Shown here one piece after another: positions 1 through 6,568 of a stretch of DNA of 64,000 nt. The first letter of the stretch is position 1; the number at the start of each line of letters is the position of its first letter. The notes beneath the pieces were generated by a model, which saw nothing but the letters and a program-made list of their open reading frames with translations, was not told where the DNA came from and searched no databases. Location of the stretch: positions 28,117 to 92,116 of the forward strand of contig NZ_BSOG01000001.1 in NCBI RefSeq assembly GCF_030160395.1, written 5' to 3'. The DNA comes from Chitinimonas prasina. GTDB taxonomy: Bacteria > Pseudomonadota > Gammaproteobacteria > Burkholderiales > Chitinimonadaceae. Position numbers and translations under genes: made by a program.

Positions 1-75
1 GCATTTGCTGATAGCAACCAGCCTGTAATAAGCAGCACCCATCGTTGCAACGGCGCAGCGGTGGACGGAGCACTA

Positions 76-126
76 AGAGCCTGTTCAAAGTCTTTTCGCC
101 GCGTGAAAAGACTTTGAACAGGCTCT
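76..126. repeat. Short solo copy of dispersed palindromic repeat
   Basis: Two 22-base arms (left arm begins AGAGCCTGTTCAAAGTC) are exact reverse complements separated by about 7 bases. The sequence is flanked on both sides by TAA if the element is taken as GAGCC...GGCTC, which looks like a 3-bp target duplication. The same terminal sequence bounds the 274-bp element at 61509-61782 and occurs as half copies at 20970 and 38021. No U-tract follows the hairpin, so it is not a classical terminator. Confidence 0.8.
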
Positions 127-149
127 AAAAAGCCCCAGAGGCAGACAAC

Positions 150-222
150 GGTTCAAGGTCGAACCTACAGATTTCGGACAAAGGCGTCCCCGCACCCTAT
201 CGGTCATGGAAGACCGATAGGG
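150..222 (+). promoter_or_regulatory. Tandem hexaloop hairpins, ANTAR-type antitermination target in nitrate operon leader
   Basis: Hairpin P1 (150-165) has a 5-bp stem GGTTC/GAACC closing the six-base loop AAGGTC. Hairpin P2 (195-222) has an 11-bp stem closing the six-base loop ATGGAA. Both loops have A at position 1 and G at position 4, the hallmark of RNA sites bound by ANTAR-domain antiterminators such as NasR. P2 lies inside the following terminator, so protein binding could prevent termination and let the nitrate genes be transcribed. The structural match is seen directly; binding is inferred, and no ANTAR protein gene is present in this window. Confidence 0.72.
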
Positions 223-241
223 CAGCGAGGACGCCTTTTTT
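181..241 (+). terminator. Leader terminator/attenuator before narK
   Basis: A 9-bp outer stem (AAGGCGTCC at 181-189 with GGACGCCTT at 229-237) encloses hairpin P2 and ends in a run of six T (236-241). It lies 44 bases before the narK start codon, so read-through is needed for expression of the operon from an upstream promoter. A second small GC hairpin (GCCCGC/GCGGGC, 251-269) sits between it and the ribosome binding site. Confidence 0.75.
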
Positions 242-284
242 GCGTTCTAGGCCCGCGCAGCGTGCGGGCACAGGGGAGTAGCAA

Positions 285-1496
285 ATGGACAAAGGTTTCT
301 GGAAAGCGGGCCATACGCCCACGCTGGTGTCGGCCTTCCTGTATTTCGATCTCAGCTTCATGGTGTGGGTGCTGCTGGGACCATTGGCTGTCTATATCGC
401 CCGCGACCTGGGGCTCAGCCCCTCGCAGAAGGGCCTGATGGTGGCCACGCCACTGCTGGCGGGCGCCTTGCTGCGGTTGCTGATGGGCGTGCTGGTCGAT
501 CACCTCAAGCCTCGCCTGGCCGGCGCCGTGGGCCAAGTGATCGTGATGGCTGCCCTGCTGGTGGCCTGGCTGGCCGGCGTGCACAGCTTTTCCCAAGTGA
601 TGGTGCTGGGGGTGTTCCTGGGCGTGGCAGGCGCTTCCTTCGCTGTGGCGCTACCGCTGGCATCGCGCTGGTATCCACCGCACTACCAGGGTACGGCAAT
701 GGGCATAGCCGGCGCCGGTAACTCGGGTACGGCCATCGCCGCCCTGTTTGCCCCCAGCCTGGCCAAGGCCTTTGGTTGGAATGCCGTGTTCGGGCTGGTG
801 CTGATTCCCCTGCTGCTGGTATTCGTGCTGTATCTCGTCATGGCCAAGGACAGCCCCAACTGCCCACCCGCCAAGAAGCTGTCCGAATACCTGGGCGTAC
901 TGCGCGACCGTGATGCCTGGTGGTTCATGTTCTTCTATTGCGTCACTTTCGGCGGCTTCTCTGGTCTGGCCTCCTCGCTCACCGTCTACTTCAACGACCA
1001 ATACGGGTTGGAGCCGGTGCAGGCGGGTTTTTATACCGCCATGTGCGTGTTCGCCGGCTCGCTGATGCGCCCCATAGGCGGTACGGTCGCAGACAAGGTG
1101 GGCGGTATCCGTTCGCTGCTGGTGATGTATACCCTGGCTGCAGCCTGCCTCTATCTGGTCTCTCTCGATCTGCCACATGCCTGGATGGCATTGATGGCGC
1201 TGGTGGCCGGCATGCTGTGGCTGGGTATGGGCAACGGCGCCGTGTTCCAGCTGGTGCCACAGCGCTTTCGCAAGGAGATAGGCGTGATGACCGGCCTGGT
1301 GGGCATGGCCGGCGGTATAGGCGGCTTTCTGCTGGCAACCGGCCTGGGGTACTCCAAGCAGTTGACCGGCAGCTATTCGCTGGGCCTGAGCCTGTTTGCC
1401 GCACTGGCCCTGTTTGCCTGGATAGGCTTACTGTCTGTCAAGCAGCGCTGGCGCACCACCTGGGGTGCCGCCCATATCGCTGGCGCCAAGGTCTGA
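285..1496 (+). CDS. narK: NarK/NasA-family nitrate/nitrite transporter (MFS)
   Basis: The 403-residue protein imports nitrate, and probably exchanges nitrite, across the inner membrane for assimilation. It is hydrophobic throughout, with the 12-helix layout of the major facilitator superfamily; the stretch near residues 140-160 (GTAMGIAGAGNSGT) is the glycine-rich nitrate signature of the NarK/NasA family. The length matches the family. The ATG at 285 follows a good ribosome binding site (AGGGGAG). It is the first gene of the nitrate block, 5 bases before the kinase/phosphatase gene, and lies directly downstream of the ANTAR-like leader. The family assignment is firm; transport direction is inferred from the assimilatory context. 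Confidence 0.93.
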   Translation: MDKGFWKAGHTPTLVSAFLYFDLSFMVWVLLGPLAVYIARDLGLSPSQKGLMVATPLLAGALLRLLMGVLVDHLKPRLAGAVGQVIVMAALLVAWLAGVHSFSQVMVLGVFLGVAGASFAVALPLASRWYPPHYQGTAMGIAGAGNSGTAIAALFAPSLAKAFGWNAVFGLVLIPLLLVFVLYLVMAKDSPNCPPAKKLSEYLGVLRDRDAWWFMFFYCVTFGGFSGLASSLTVYFNDQYGLEPVQAGFYTAMCVFAGSLMRPIGGTVADKVGGIRSLLVMYTLAAACLYLVSLDLPHAWMALMALVAGMLWLGMGNGAVFQLVPQRFRKEIGVMTGLVGMAGGIGGFLLATGLGYSKQLTGSYSLGLSLFAALALFAWIGLLSVKQRWRTTWGAAHIAGAKV

Positions 1497-1500
1497 CCCC

Positions 1501-3279
1501 ATGCACGCCTTGCTTGATCTCGCCATTGGTACCGCCAGCCTGGCCGGCAAAAAACCGCGCAACGAGGATGCCCTTGCAGCGGTGGAACCGCCAACCGACA
1601 TGGTTGCTACCAAGGGCTGGCTGCTGGCGATAGCCGACGGCATCAGCCACTCGGCCGATGGCAAGCTGGCCGCACAGGCCACCGTGCGTGGCCTGGCGGC
1701 CGACTACTACGCCACGCCCGACACCTGGGAACCCGCCCATGCCATGGACCGTATCATCACCGCACAAAATCTGTGGCTGAACGGTCAGGCCCAGCGCGAC
1801 AAGCTGAGCCAGCCGCTGGCCACCACCCTGACGGCGTTGGTGCTGCGGGGTCGCCGCTACACCCTGGCCCATGTCGGTGATTGCCGTGCCTACCGCTTGA
1901 ATGCTGATGGCTTTGCACAACTGAGTGCAGACCATACCTGGCAGCAGCCTGGCTACCAGCATGTGCTCAAGCGCGCCGTGGGCCTGGATCAGCATGTGAT
2001 GGTGGATTTTTGCGAGGGCGAACTGCAGGCCGGCGACCTGTTTGCCCTGGTGTGCGACGGCGTTTGGGAAGCCTTGGGCGATGTGGCCCTGCACCGGTTG
2101 CTGGAACTGCACGATGAGCCCCAACGTGCCGCCGACGCGCTGCTGGCTGCCGCCCTGGCAGCGGGCAGCCAGGACAATGTCACGGCAGTGGTGGTGCGGG
2201 TACAGACCCTGCCGCAAGGCCAGTTGCTGGACGAACTGGCCCAGGCCGCCACGCGGCCTATCCCGCCACGCCTGCGGCCGGACCAGTTCATCGCCGGCTT
2301 CCAGATAGAGCAATTGCTGGCCGAGAGCCGCGTCAGCCTGGTGTATCGCGCACGCGATGAACGCGGGCAAAGGGTGGTCATCAAGACCCTGACCGAACTG
2401 GCTGGCAAGGACACCGAACTGGCCCAGGGCCTGCTGACCGAGGGCTGGTTGCTCAAGCGTGCCGCCAGCCAACACCTGCCCGAAGTCATCGACACCGCCG
2501 ACAGCCCCTGGCTGATCCTGGCCATGCGCTGGTATCCCGGCGAGACCCTGGCTCAACGGCTGGCCCGCAACGAGCCCCTCAGCCCACAGGATGCCGTGCG
2601 GCTGGGCTTGGCCCTGAGCCGTGCCTTGGGGGCACTGCACCGGCTGGATATCGTCCATCGCGATATCAAGCCCGACAACCTGCACCTGGATCATGAAGGC
2701 CGCTTGCGCCTGCTGGACCTGGGCGTGGCGCAATGCCCCGGCATCACCCCGGCCGACAGTGCCACACCGGGCACGCCCAGCTATATCGCACCCGAGCAAT
2801 ACACCGGTCACGCTGCCAGCCCGGCCAGCGACCTGTATGCGGCGGGCGTCACCTTGTACTACGCCCTCACGCGCCGCTACCCCTATGGCGAGATCGAGCC
2901 ATTCCAGACACCGGGCTTTGGTGACCCTGTTCCGCCCAGCCGCTACCGGCCTGATCTGCCGCTATGGCTGGAGAGCGTGCTGCTCAAGCTGGTGGCGCGC
3001 GAACCGGCACACCGCTTCGAGACGGCAGAAGAGCTGCGGCTGGCACTGGAACTGGGCGAAGCCCGCCCCTTGCGCGTGGCACGGCGCAGCCCGCTGGCCA
3101 GCCGCTCACCCGGCCGGCTCTGGATGGCGCTGGCGCTGTGCTCGCTGGGCTTCAATCTGCTGCTGTTGTTTGTCCTGCTGGTCGGCACGCCCGACTCCGC
3201 CACCGGCATGCACCAACAGGCCGCCGGTACAGCTGCCACCCCTACCCCCCCATCCCCTATGGCAACACCACGGAGCTAA
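1501..3279 (+). CDS. Bifunctional PP2C-type phosphatase / Ser-Thr protein kinase
   Basis: This 592-residue fusion has an N-terminal PP2C phosphatase domain (about residues 1-245, with RNEDA, ADGISHSADGK, HVGDCRAYRL and SQDNVTAVV metal-site motifs) and a C-terminal Hanks-type kinase domain (about 260-525, with VVIK lysine, HRDIKPDN catalytic loop, DLG in place of DFG, and GTPSYIAPEQ). The glycine-rich loop is weak. One transmembrane helix near residues 540-562 and a Pro/Thr-rich tail anchor it to the membrane with the catalytic domains in the cytoplasm. The ATG at 1501 is preferred because it starts just after the narK stop and is followed at once by the PP2C fold. Similar fusions are known next to narK and nirB in other proteobacteria; substrates are unknown. 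Confidence 0.9.
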   Translation: MHALLDLAIGTASLAGKKPRNEDALAAVEPPTDMVATKGWLLAIADGISHSADGKLAAQATVRGLAADYYATPDTWEPAHAMDRIITAQNLWLNGQAQRDKLSQPLATTLTALVLRGRRYTLAHVGDCRAYRLNADGFAQLSADHTWQQPGYQHVLKRAVGLDQHVMVDFCEGELQAGDLFALVCDGVWEALGDVALHRLLELHDEPQRAADALLAAALAAGSQDNVTAVVVRVQTLPQGQLLDELAQAATRPIPPRLRPDQFIAGFQIEQLLAESRVSLVYRARDERGQRVVIKTLTELAGKDTELAQGLLTEGWLLKRAASQHLPEVIDTADSPWLILAMRWYPGETLAQRLARNEPLSPQDAVRLGLALSRALGALHRLDIVHRDIKPDNLHLDHEGRLRLLDLGVAQCPGITPADSATPGTPSYIAPEQYTGHAASPASDLYAAGVTLYYALTRRYPYGEIEPFQTPGFGDPVPPSRYRPDLPLWLESVLLKLVAREPAHRFETAEELRLALELGEARPLRVARRSPLASRSPGRLWMALALCSLGFNLLLLFVLLVGTPDSATGMHQQAAGTAATPTPPSPMATPRS

Positions 3280-3282
3280 ACC

Positions 3283-5709
3283 ATGCAAAAGCTAAAACTC
3301 GTCATGATCGGCAATGGCATGGCCGGTGTACGGACCCTGGAAGAGCTGCTGGCACTCACCCCCAGCCGTTACGACATCACGGTCTTTGGCGAAGAGCCGC
3401 ACCCCAACTACAACCGCATCCTGCTCTCGCCCGTGCTGGCCGGCGAGCAAACCGTGCAGGACATCATACTCAACCCGCTGGAATGGTATGCCGAGCAAGG
3501 CATTACCCTGCATCTGGGCAAGAAGGTCGTGAAGATAGACCGCAAGAAGCGGGTGGTCTATGCCGCCGACGGCACCGAGGCGGAGTACGACCGGCTACTG
3601 ATGGCCACTGGCTCCAAGCCCTTTATCCTGCCCGTGCCCGGCAAGGATCTGCCTGGGGTGATCAGCTACCGCGACATCCACGACACCGAGCAGATGCTGG
3701 CGGCTGCCCGGCAATACCGCCACGCCGTCGTGATAGGCGGTGGCTTGCTGGGGCTGGAGGCGGCCAATGGCCTGATGCTGCAAGGCATGAGCGTCACCGT
3801 GGTGCATCTGGGCGAATGGCTGCTGGAGCGCCAGCTCGACAAGGTGGCCGGGCAGTTGCTGCAGCAATCGCTGGAGCAGCGTGGCTTGCGCTTTGCGCTG
3901 CAGGCCCAGACAGCGGCATTGCTGGCTGGCGAATCGGGCCGGGTAAGCGCCGTGCAGCTCAAGGATGGCACCGAGTTGGCAGCCGATCTGGTGGTCATGG
4001 CCGTAGGCATACGCCCCAATACCGAACTGGCCGAATCCTGCGGGCTGTACTGCAACCGGGGCATCGTGGTGAACGACACCCTGCAGACTTTCGACCCACG
4101 CATCTACGCCGTCGGTGAATGCGTCAACCACCGTGGCATCGCCTATGGCCTGGTGGCGCCGCTATACGAGCAGGCCCGCGTCTGCGCCAACCATCTGGCG
4201 GGCTGGGGTTATGGCCGCTATGTCGGTTCGGTGCTGTCGACCAAGCTCAAAGTCACCGGCATCGACCTGTTCTCGGCCGGCGATTTCATGGGTGGCGACG
4301 GGCACGAGGAAATCACGCTGTCCGACCCGGTAGGCGGCGTCTACAAGAAGCTGGTGCTCAAGGGTGACAAGCTGGTAGGCGCCTGCCTGTATGGCGACAC
4401 CGCCGATGGCGCCTGGTACTTCCGGCTACTCAAGGATGAACAGCCCATAGGCGAGATACGCGACCACCTGATGTGGGGCGAGAACAATCTCGGCGACACC
4501 GGCCACGCGGGCGAGAACAAGGCGGCCGCCATGGCGGACGAAGCCGAGGTATGTGGCTGCAACGGGGTCAGGAAGATCACCATCGTCAAAGCCATACGCG
4601 AGAAAGGCCTCACCACCCTGGACGAGGTCAAGAAGCACACCAAGGCCAGTGGCTCGTGCGGATCCTGCGCTGGCCTGTGCGAGCAGATACTCATGAACGT
4701 ACTGGGCTCCAGCTTCGATGCCACGCCCAAGACCAAGACAGTCTGCGGCTGTACCGACCGCAACCACCAGGAAGTGCGCGATGCCATCCGCGAGCACCAT
4801 CTGGTCAGTATTCCGCAGACCATGCAGTTCCTGGAGTGGCGTACACCCAACGGCTGCGCCACCTGCCGGCCAGCGCTCAATTACTACCTGATCGCCACCT
4901 GGCCCGGCGAAGCCCGCGACGATCCGCAAAGCCGTTTCATCAACGAACGGGCGCACGCCAATATCCAGAAGGACGGCACTTATTCGGTCGTGCCCCGGAT
5001 GTGGGGTGGGGTCACCAATGCCAGCGAGCTGCGCCGCATTGCCGACGTGACCGACAAGTACCGCATCCCGCTGGTCAAGGTCACGGGCGGCCAGCGCATC
5101 GATCTGCTGGGCGTGAAGAAGGAGGACCTGGTCAATGTCTGGCGCGACCTGGACATGCCCTCGGGCCATGCCTATGGCAAGAGCCTGCGCACGGTCAAGA
5201 CCTGCGTGGGCAGCGAGTTCTGCCGCTTTGGCACGCAGGACTCCACCCAGATGGGCATAGACCTGGAGCACGACCTGTTCGGCATGTGGAGCCCGCACAA
5301 GGTCAAGCTGGCCGTCAGCGGCTGCCCCCGCAATTGTGCTGAATCCGGCATCAAGGATGTTGGCGTGATAGGTGTGGATTCGGGTTGGGAGCTGTATGTG
5401 GGCGGCAACGGCGGCATCAAGACCGAGGTCGCCCAATTCTTCGCCAAGGTGGCCAGCCATGCCGAGGTGCTGGAATACAGCGGGGCCTTCCTGCAACTGT
5501 ACCGCGAAGAGGCCTTCTATCTGGAGCGCACGGTGCACTACCTGCACCGCGTGGGCCTGGAGCACGCCAAGCAGCGCGTGGTGGCGGACGCCGACAACCG
5601 CAAGGCCTTGTATGCCCGGCTCAAGTACGCCCTGAGCTTTGAGCAGGACCCCTGGGCAGAGCGCATCCAGGGCGAGCAGAAGCACGAGTTCGAAGCCTTG
5701 CCGGCCTGA
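3283..5709 (+). CDS. nirB: Assimilatory nitrite reductase [NAD(P)H], large subunit
   Basis: This cytoplasmic enzyme reduces nitrite to ammonium with siroheme. The 808-residue protein shows an FAD/NAD(P)-binding reductase module (about 1-300, start IGNGMAGV, second dinucleotide motif VVIGGGLLGLEAA), two BFD-like [2Fe-2S] cysteine regions (VCGCNG near 424 and VCGCTD near 488), a ferredoxin-like half domain, and the C-terminal [4Fe-4S]/siroheme site with CVGSEFC (near 640) and CPRNC (near 680). All key cysteines are present and the length is normal. It begins 3 bases after the kinase gene stop, indicating co-transcription, and partners with nirD downstream; siroheme would come from the nearby cobA pathway. 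Confidence 0.97.
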   Translation: MQKLKLVMIGNGMAGVRTLEELLALTPSRYDITVFGEEPHPNYNRILLSPVLAGEQTVQDIILNPLEWYAEQGITLHLGKKVVKIDRKKRVVYAADGTEAEYDRLLMATGSKPFILPVPGKDLPGVISYRDIHDTEQMLAAARQYRHAVVIGGGLLGLEAANGLMLQGMSVTVVHLGEWLLERQLDKVAGQLLQQSLEQRGLRFALQAQTAALLAGESGRVSAVQLKDGTELAADLVVMAVGIRPNTELAESCGLYCNRGIVVNDTLQTFDPRIYAVGECVNHRGIAYGLVAPLYEQARVCANHLAGWGYGRYVGSVLSTKLKVTGIDLFSAGDFMGGDGHEEITLSDPVGGVYKKLVLKGDKLVGACLYGDTADGAWYFRLLKDEQPIGEIRDHLMWGENNLGDTGHAGENKAAAMADEAEVCGCNGVRKITIVKAIREKGLTTLDEVKKHTKASGSCGSCAGLCEQILMNVLGSSFDATPKTKTVCGCTDRNHQEVRDAIREHHLVSIPQTMQFLEWRTPNGCATCRPALNYYLIATWPGEARDDPQSRFINERAHANIQKDGTYSVVPRMWGGVTNASELRRIADVTDKYRIPLVKVTGGQRIDLLGVKKEDLVNVWRDLDMPSGHAYGKSLRTVKTCVGSEFCRFGTQDSTQMGIDLEHDLFGMWSPHKVKLAVSGCPRNCAESGIKDVGVIGVDSGWELYVGGNGGIKTEVAQFFAKVASHAEVLEYSGAFLQLYREEAFYLERTVHYLHRVGLEHAKQRVVADADNRKALYARLKYALSFEQDPWAERIQGEQKHEFEALPA

Positions 5710-5718
5710 ACCCCACCT

Positions 5719-5759
5719 GGTTTGCCGTGCCCTTGCGGGCTGCCGCACCACGGCAAACC
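5719..5759 (+). promoter_or_regulatory. Intergenic hairpin between nirB and nirD
   Basis: Perfect 11-bp arms GGTTTGCCGTG (5719-5729) and CACGGCAAACC (5749-5759) flank a GC-rich loop. No U-tract follows and nirD begins 27 bases downstream, so it may protect or process the operon mRNA, or partly attenuate nirD, instead of ending transcription. Confidence 0.5.
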
Positions 5760-5785
5760 CAGCCAACCCTACAAGGAACAATCTC

Positions 5786-6106
5786 ATGTCCCACTGGAAA
5801 AAAGTCTGCCTGCTGACCGAAATCCCGCCACTGGGCGCCCGCGTGATCCAGCACCCGCAGGGCGATATCGCGGTATTCCGGAACGCCGATGACGAAGTCT
5901 TTGCCCTGGAAGACCGTTGCCCGCACAAGGGCGGGCCATTGTCGCAGGGCATTGTCTACGGCAAGACCGTGGCCTGTCCGCTGCATGGCTGGCAGATAGG
6001 CCTCGAGTGCGGCACTGCGGCAGCGCCTGACGAGGGCTGCGCCCGCCGCTATGCAGTCAGGCTGGATGGCAACGCCGTGCTGCTGAACACCGAGGCCGCC
6101 GCATGA
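5786..6106 (+). CDS. nirD: Nitrite reductase small subunit (Rieske-type)
   Basis: The 106-residue partner of NirB carries a Rieske-like fold. The usual cluster ligand positions are recognisable (EDRCPHKGGPLSQG and CPLHGWQ, that is C-x-H and C-x2-H), so a [2Fe-2S] centre may be bound, as in some NirD/NirB systems, although many NirD proteins lack it. The ATG at 5786 follows AAGGAACA with good spacing; an upstream in-frame extension into nirB has no support. The stop overlaps the next gene start by four bases (ATGA), indicating translational coupling. Confidence 0.95.
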   Translation: MSHWKKVCLLTEIPPLGARVIQHPQGDIAVFRNADDEVFALEDRCPHKGGPLSQGIVYGKTVACPLHGWQIGLECGTAAAPDEGCARRYAVRLDGNAVLLNTEAAA

Positions 6107-6564
6107 GCACAGGACTGCGGCTGACGGCTGCCTCGCCCAGCCTGCCTGAGGCGCGCCGCTTGATCAGGGCGCTGGACGACTACCTGGCCAGCCTCTACCC
6201 CGGCCCGTCCAACCATCTGCTGGATGTGGCCGCGCTGGAGCAGCCGGGCGTGAGCTTCTACCTGGGCTGGTTGGGCGACAAGGCCGTGGCCTGCGGCGCC
6301 ATTGTGGCCCATGCCGGCTATGTCGAACTCAAGCGCATGTATGTCGACCCGCAGCACCGTGGCCAGGGCATAGCCCGCGCCCTGCTGGCAGCGCTGGAAG
6401 CAACGGCCCGCGAGACCGGCAAGGTGCTGGCGCGGCTGGAGACCGGCATCCATCAGGCCGAGGCCATCGCACTGTATCGCGCCTGCGGTTTTGCCGAGCG
6501 CACGCCCTTTGGCAGCTATGCCGCCGACCCGCTCAGCCTGTTCATGGAAAAACCCCTGGAGTAA
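6103..6564 (+). CDS. GNAT family N-acetyltransferase
   Basis: The 153-residue protein has the GNAT acetyl-CoA fold: the pyrophosphate-binding loop reads VDPQHRGQGIARALL (about residues 84-98), preceded by the ELKRMYV strand. It is coupled to nirD by an ATGA overlap and lies 4 bases before nasA, so it is a true member of the nitrate operon. The acceptor substrate cannot be read from sequence; small-molecule or protein lysine acetylation are both possible. Similar acetyltransferases occur sporadically in nitrate-assimilation operons. Confidence 0.88.
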   Translation: MSTGLRLTAASPSLPEARRLIRALDDYLASLYPGPSNHLLDVAALEQPGVSFYLGWLGDKAVACGAIVAHAGYVELKRMYVDPQHRGQGIARALLAALEATARETGKVLARLETGIHQAEAIALYRACGFAERTPFGSYAADPLSLFMEKPLE

Positions 6565-6568
6565 GGCC

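Noticed and set aside
76-126. Terminator at the start of the window
   Set aside because: A strong hairpin but with no T-tail, and its arms match the dispersed repeat, so it is listed as a repeat.
1438-2811. 457-codon open frame on the - strand opposite the kinase/phosphatase gene
   Set aside because: It is antisense to a gene with clear PP2C and kinase motifs; the Gln/Gly/His-rich translation has no motif and is typical of a high-GC shadow frame.
4426-5952. 508-codon open frame on the - strand opposite nirB/nirD
   Set aside because: It runs through two highly conserved reductase subunits and has no recognisable domain or ribosome site.
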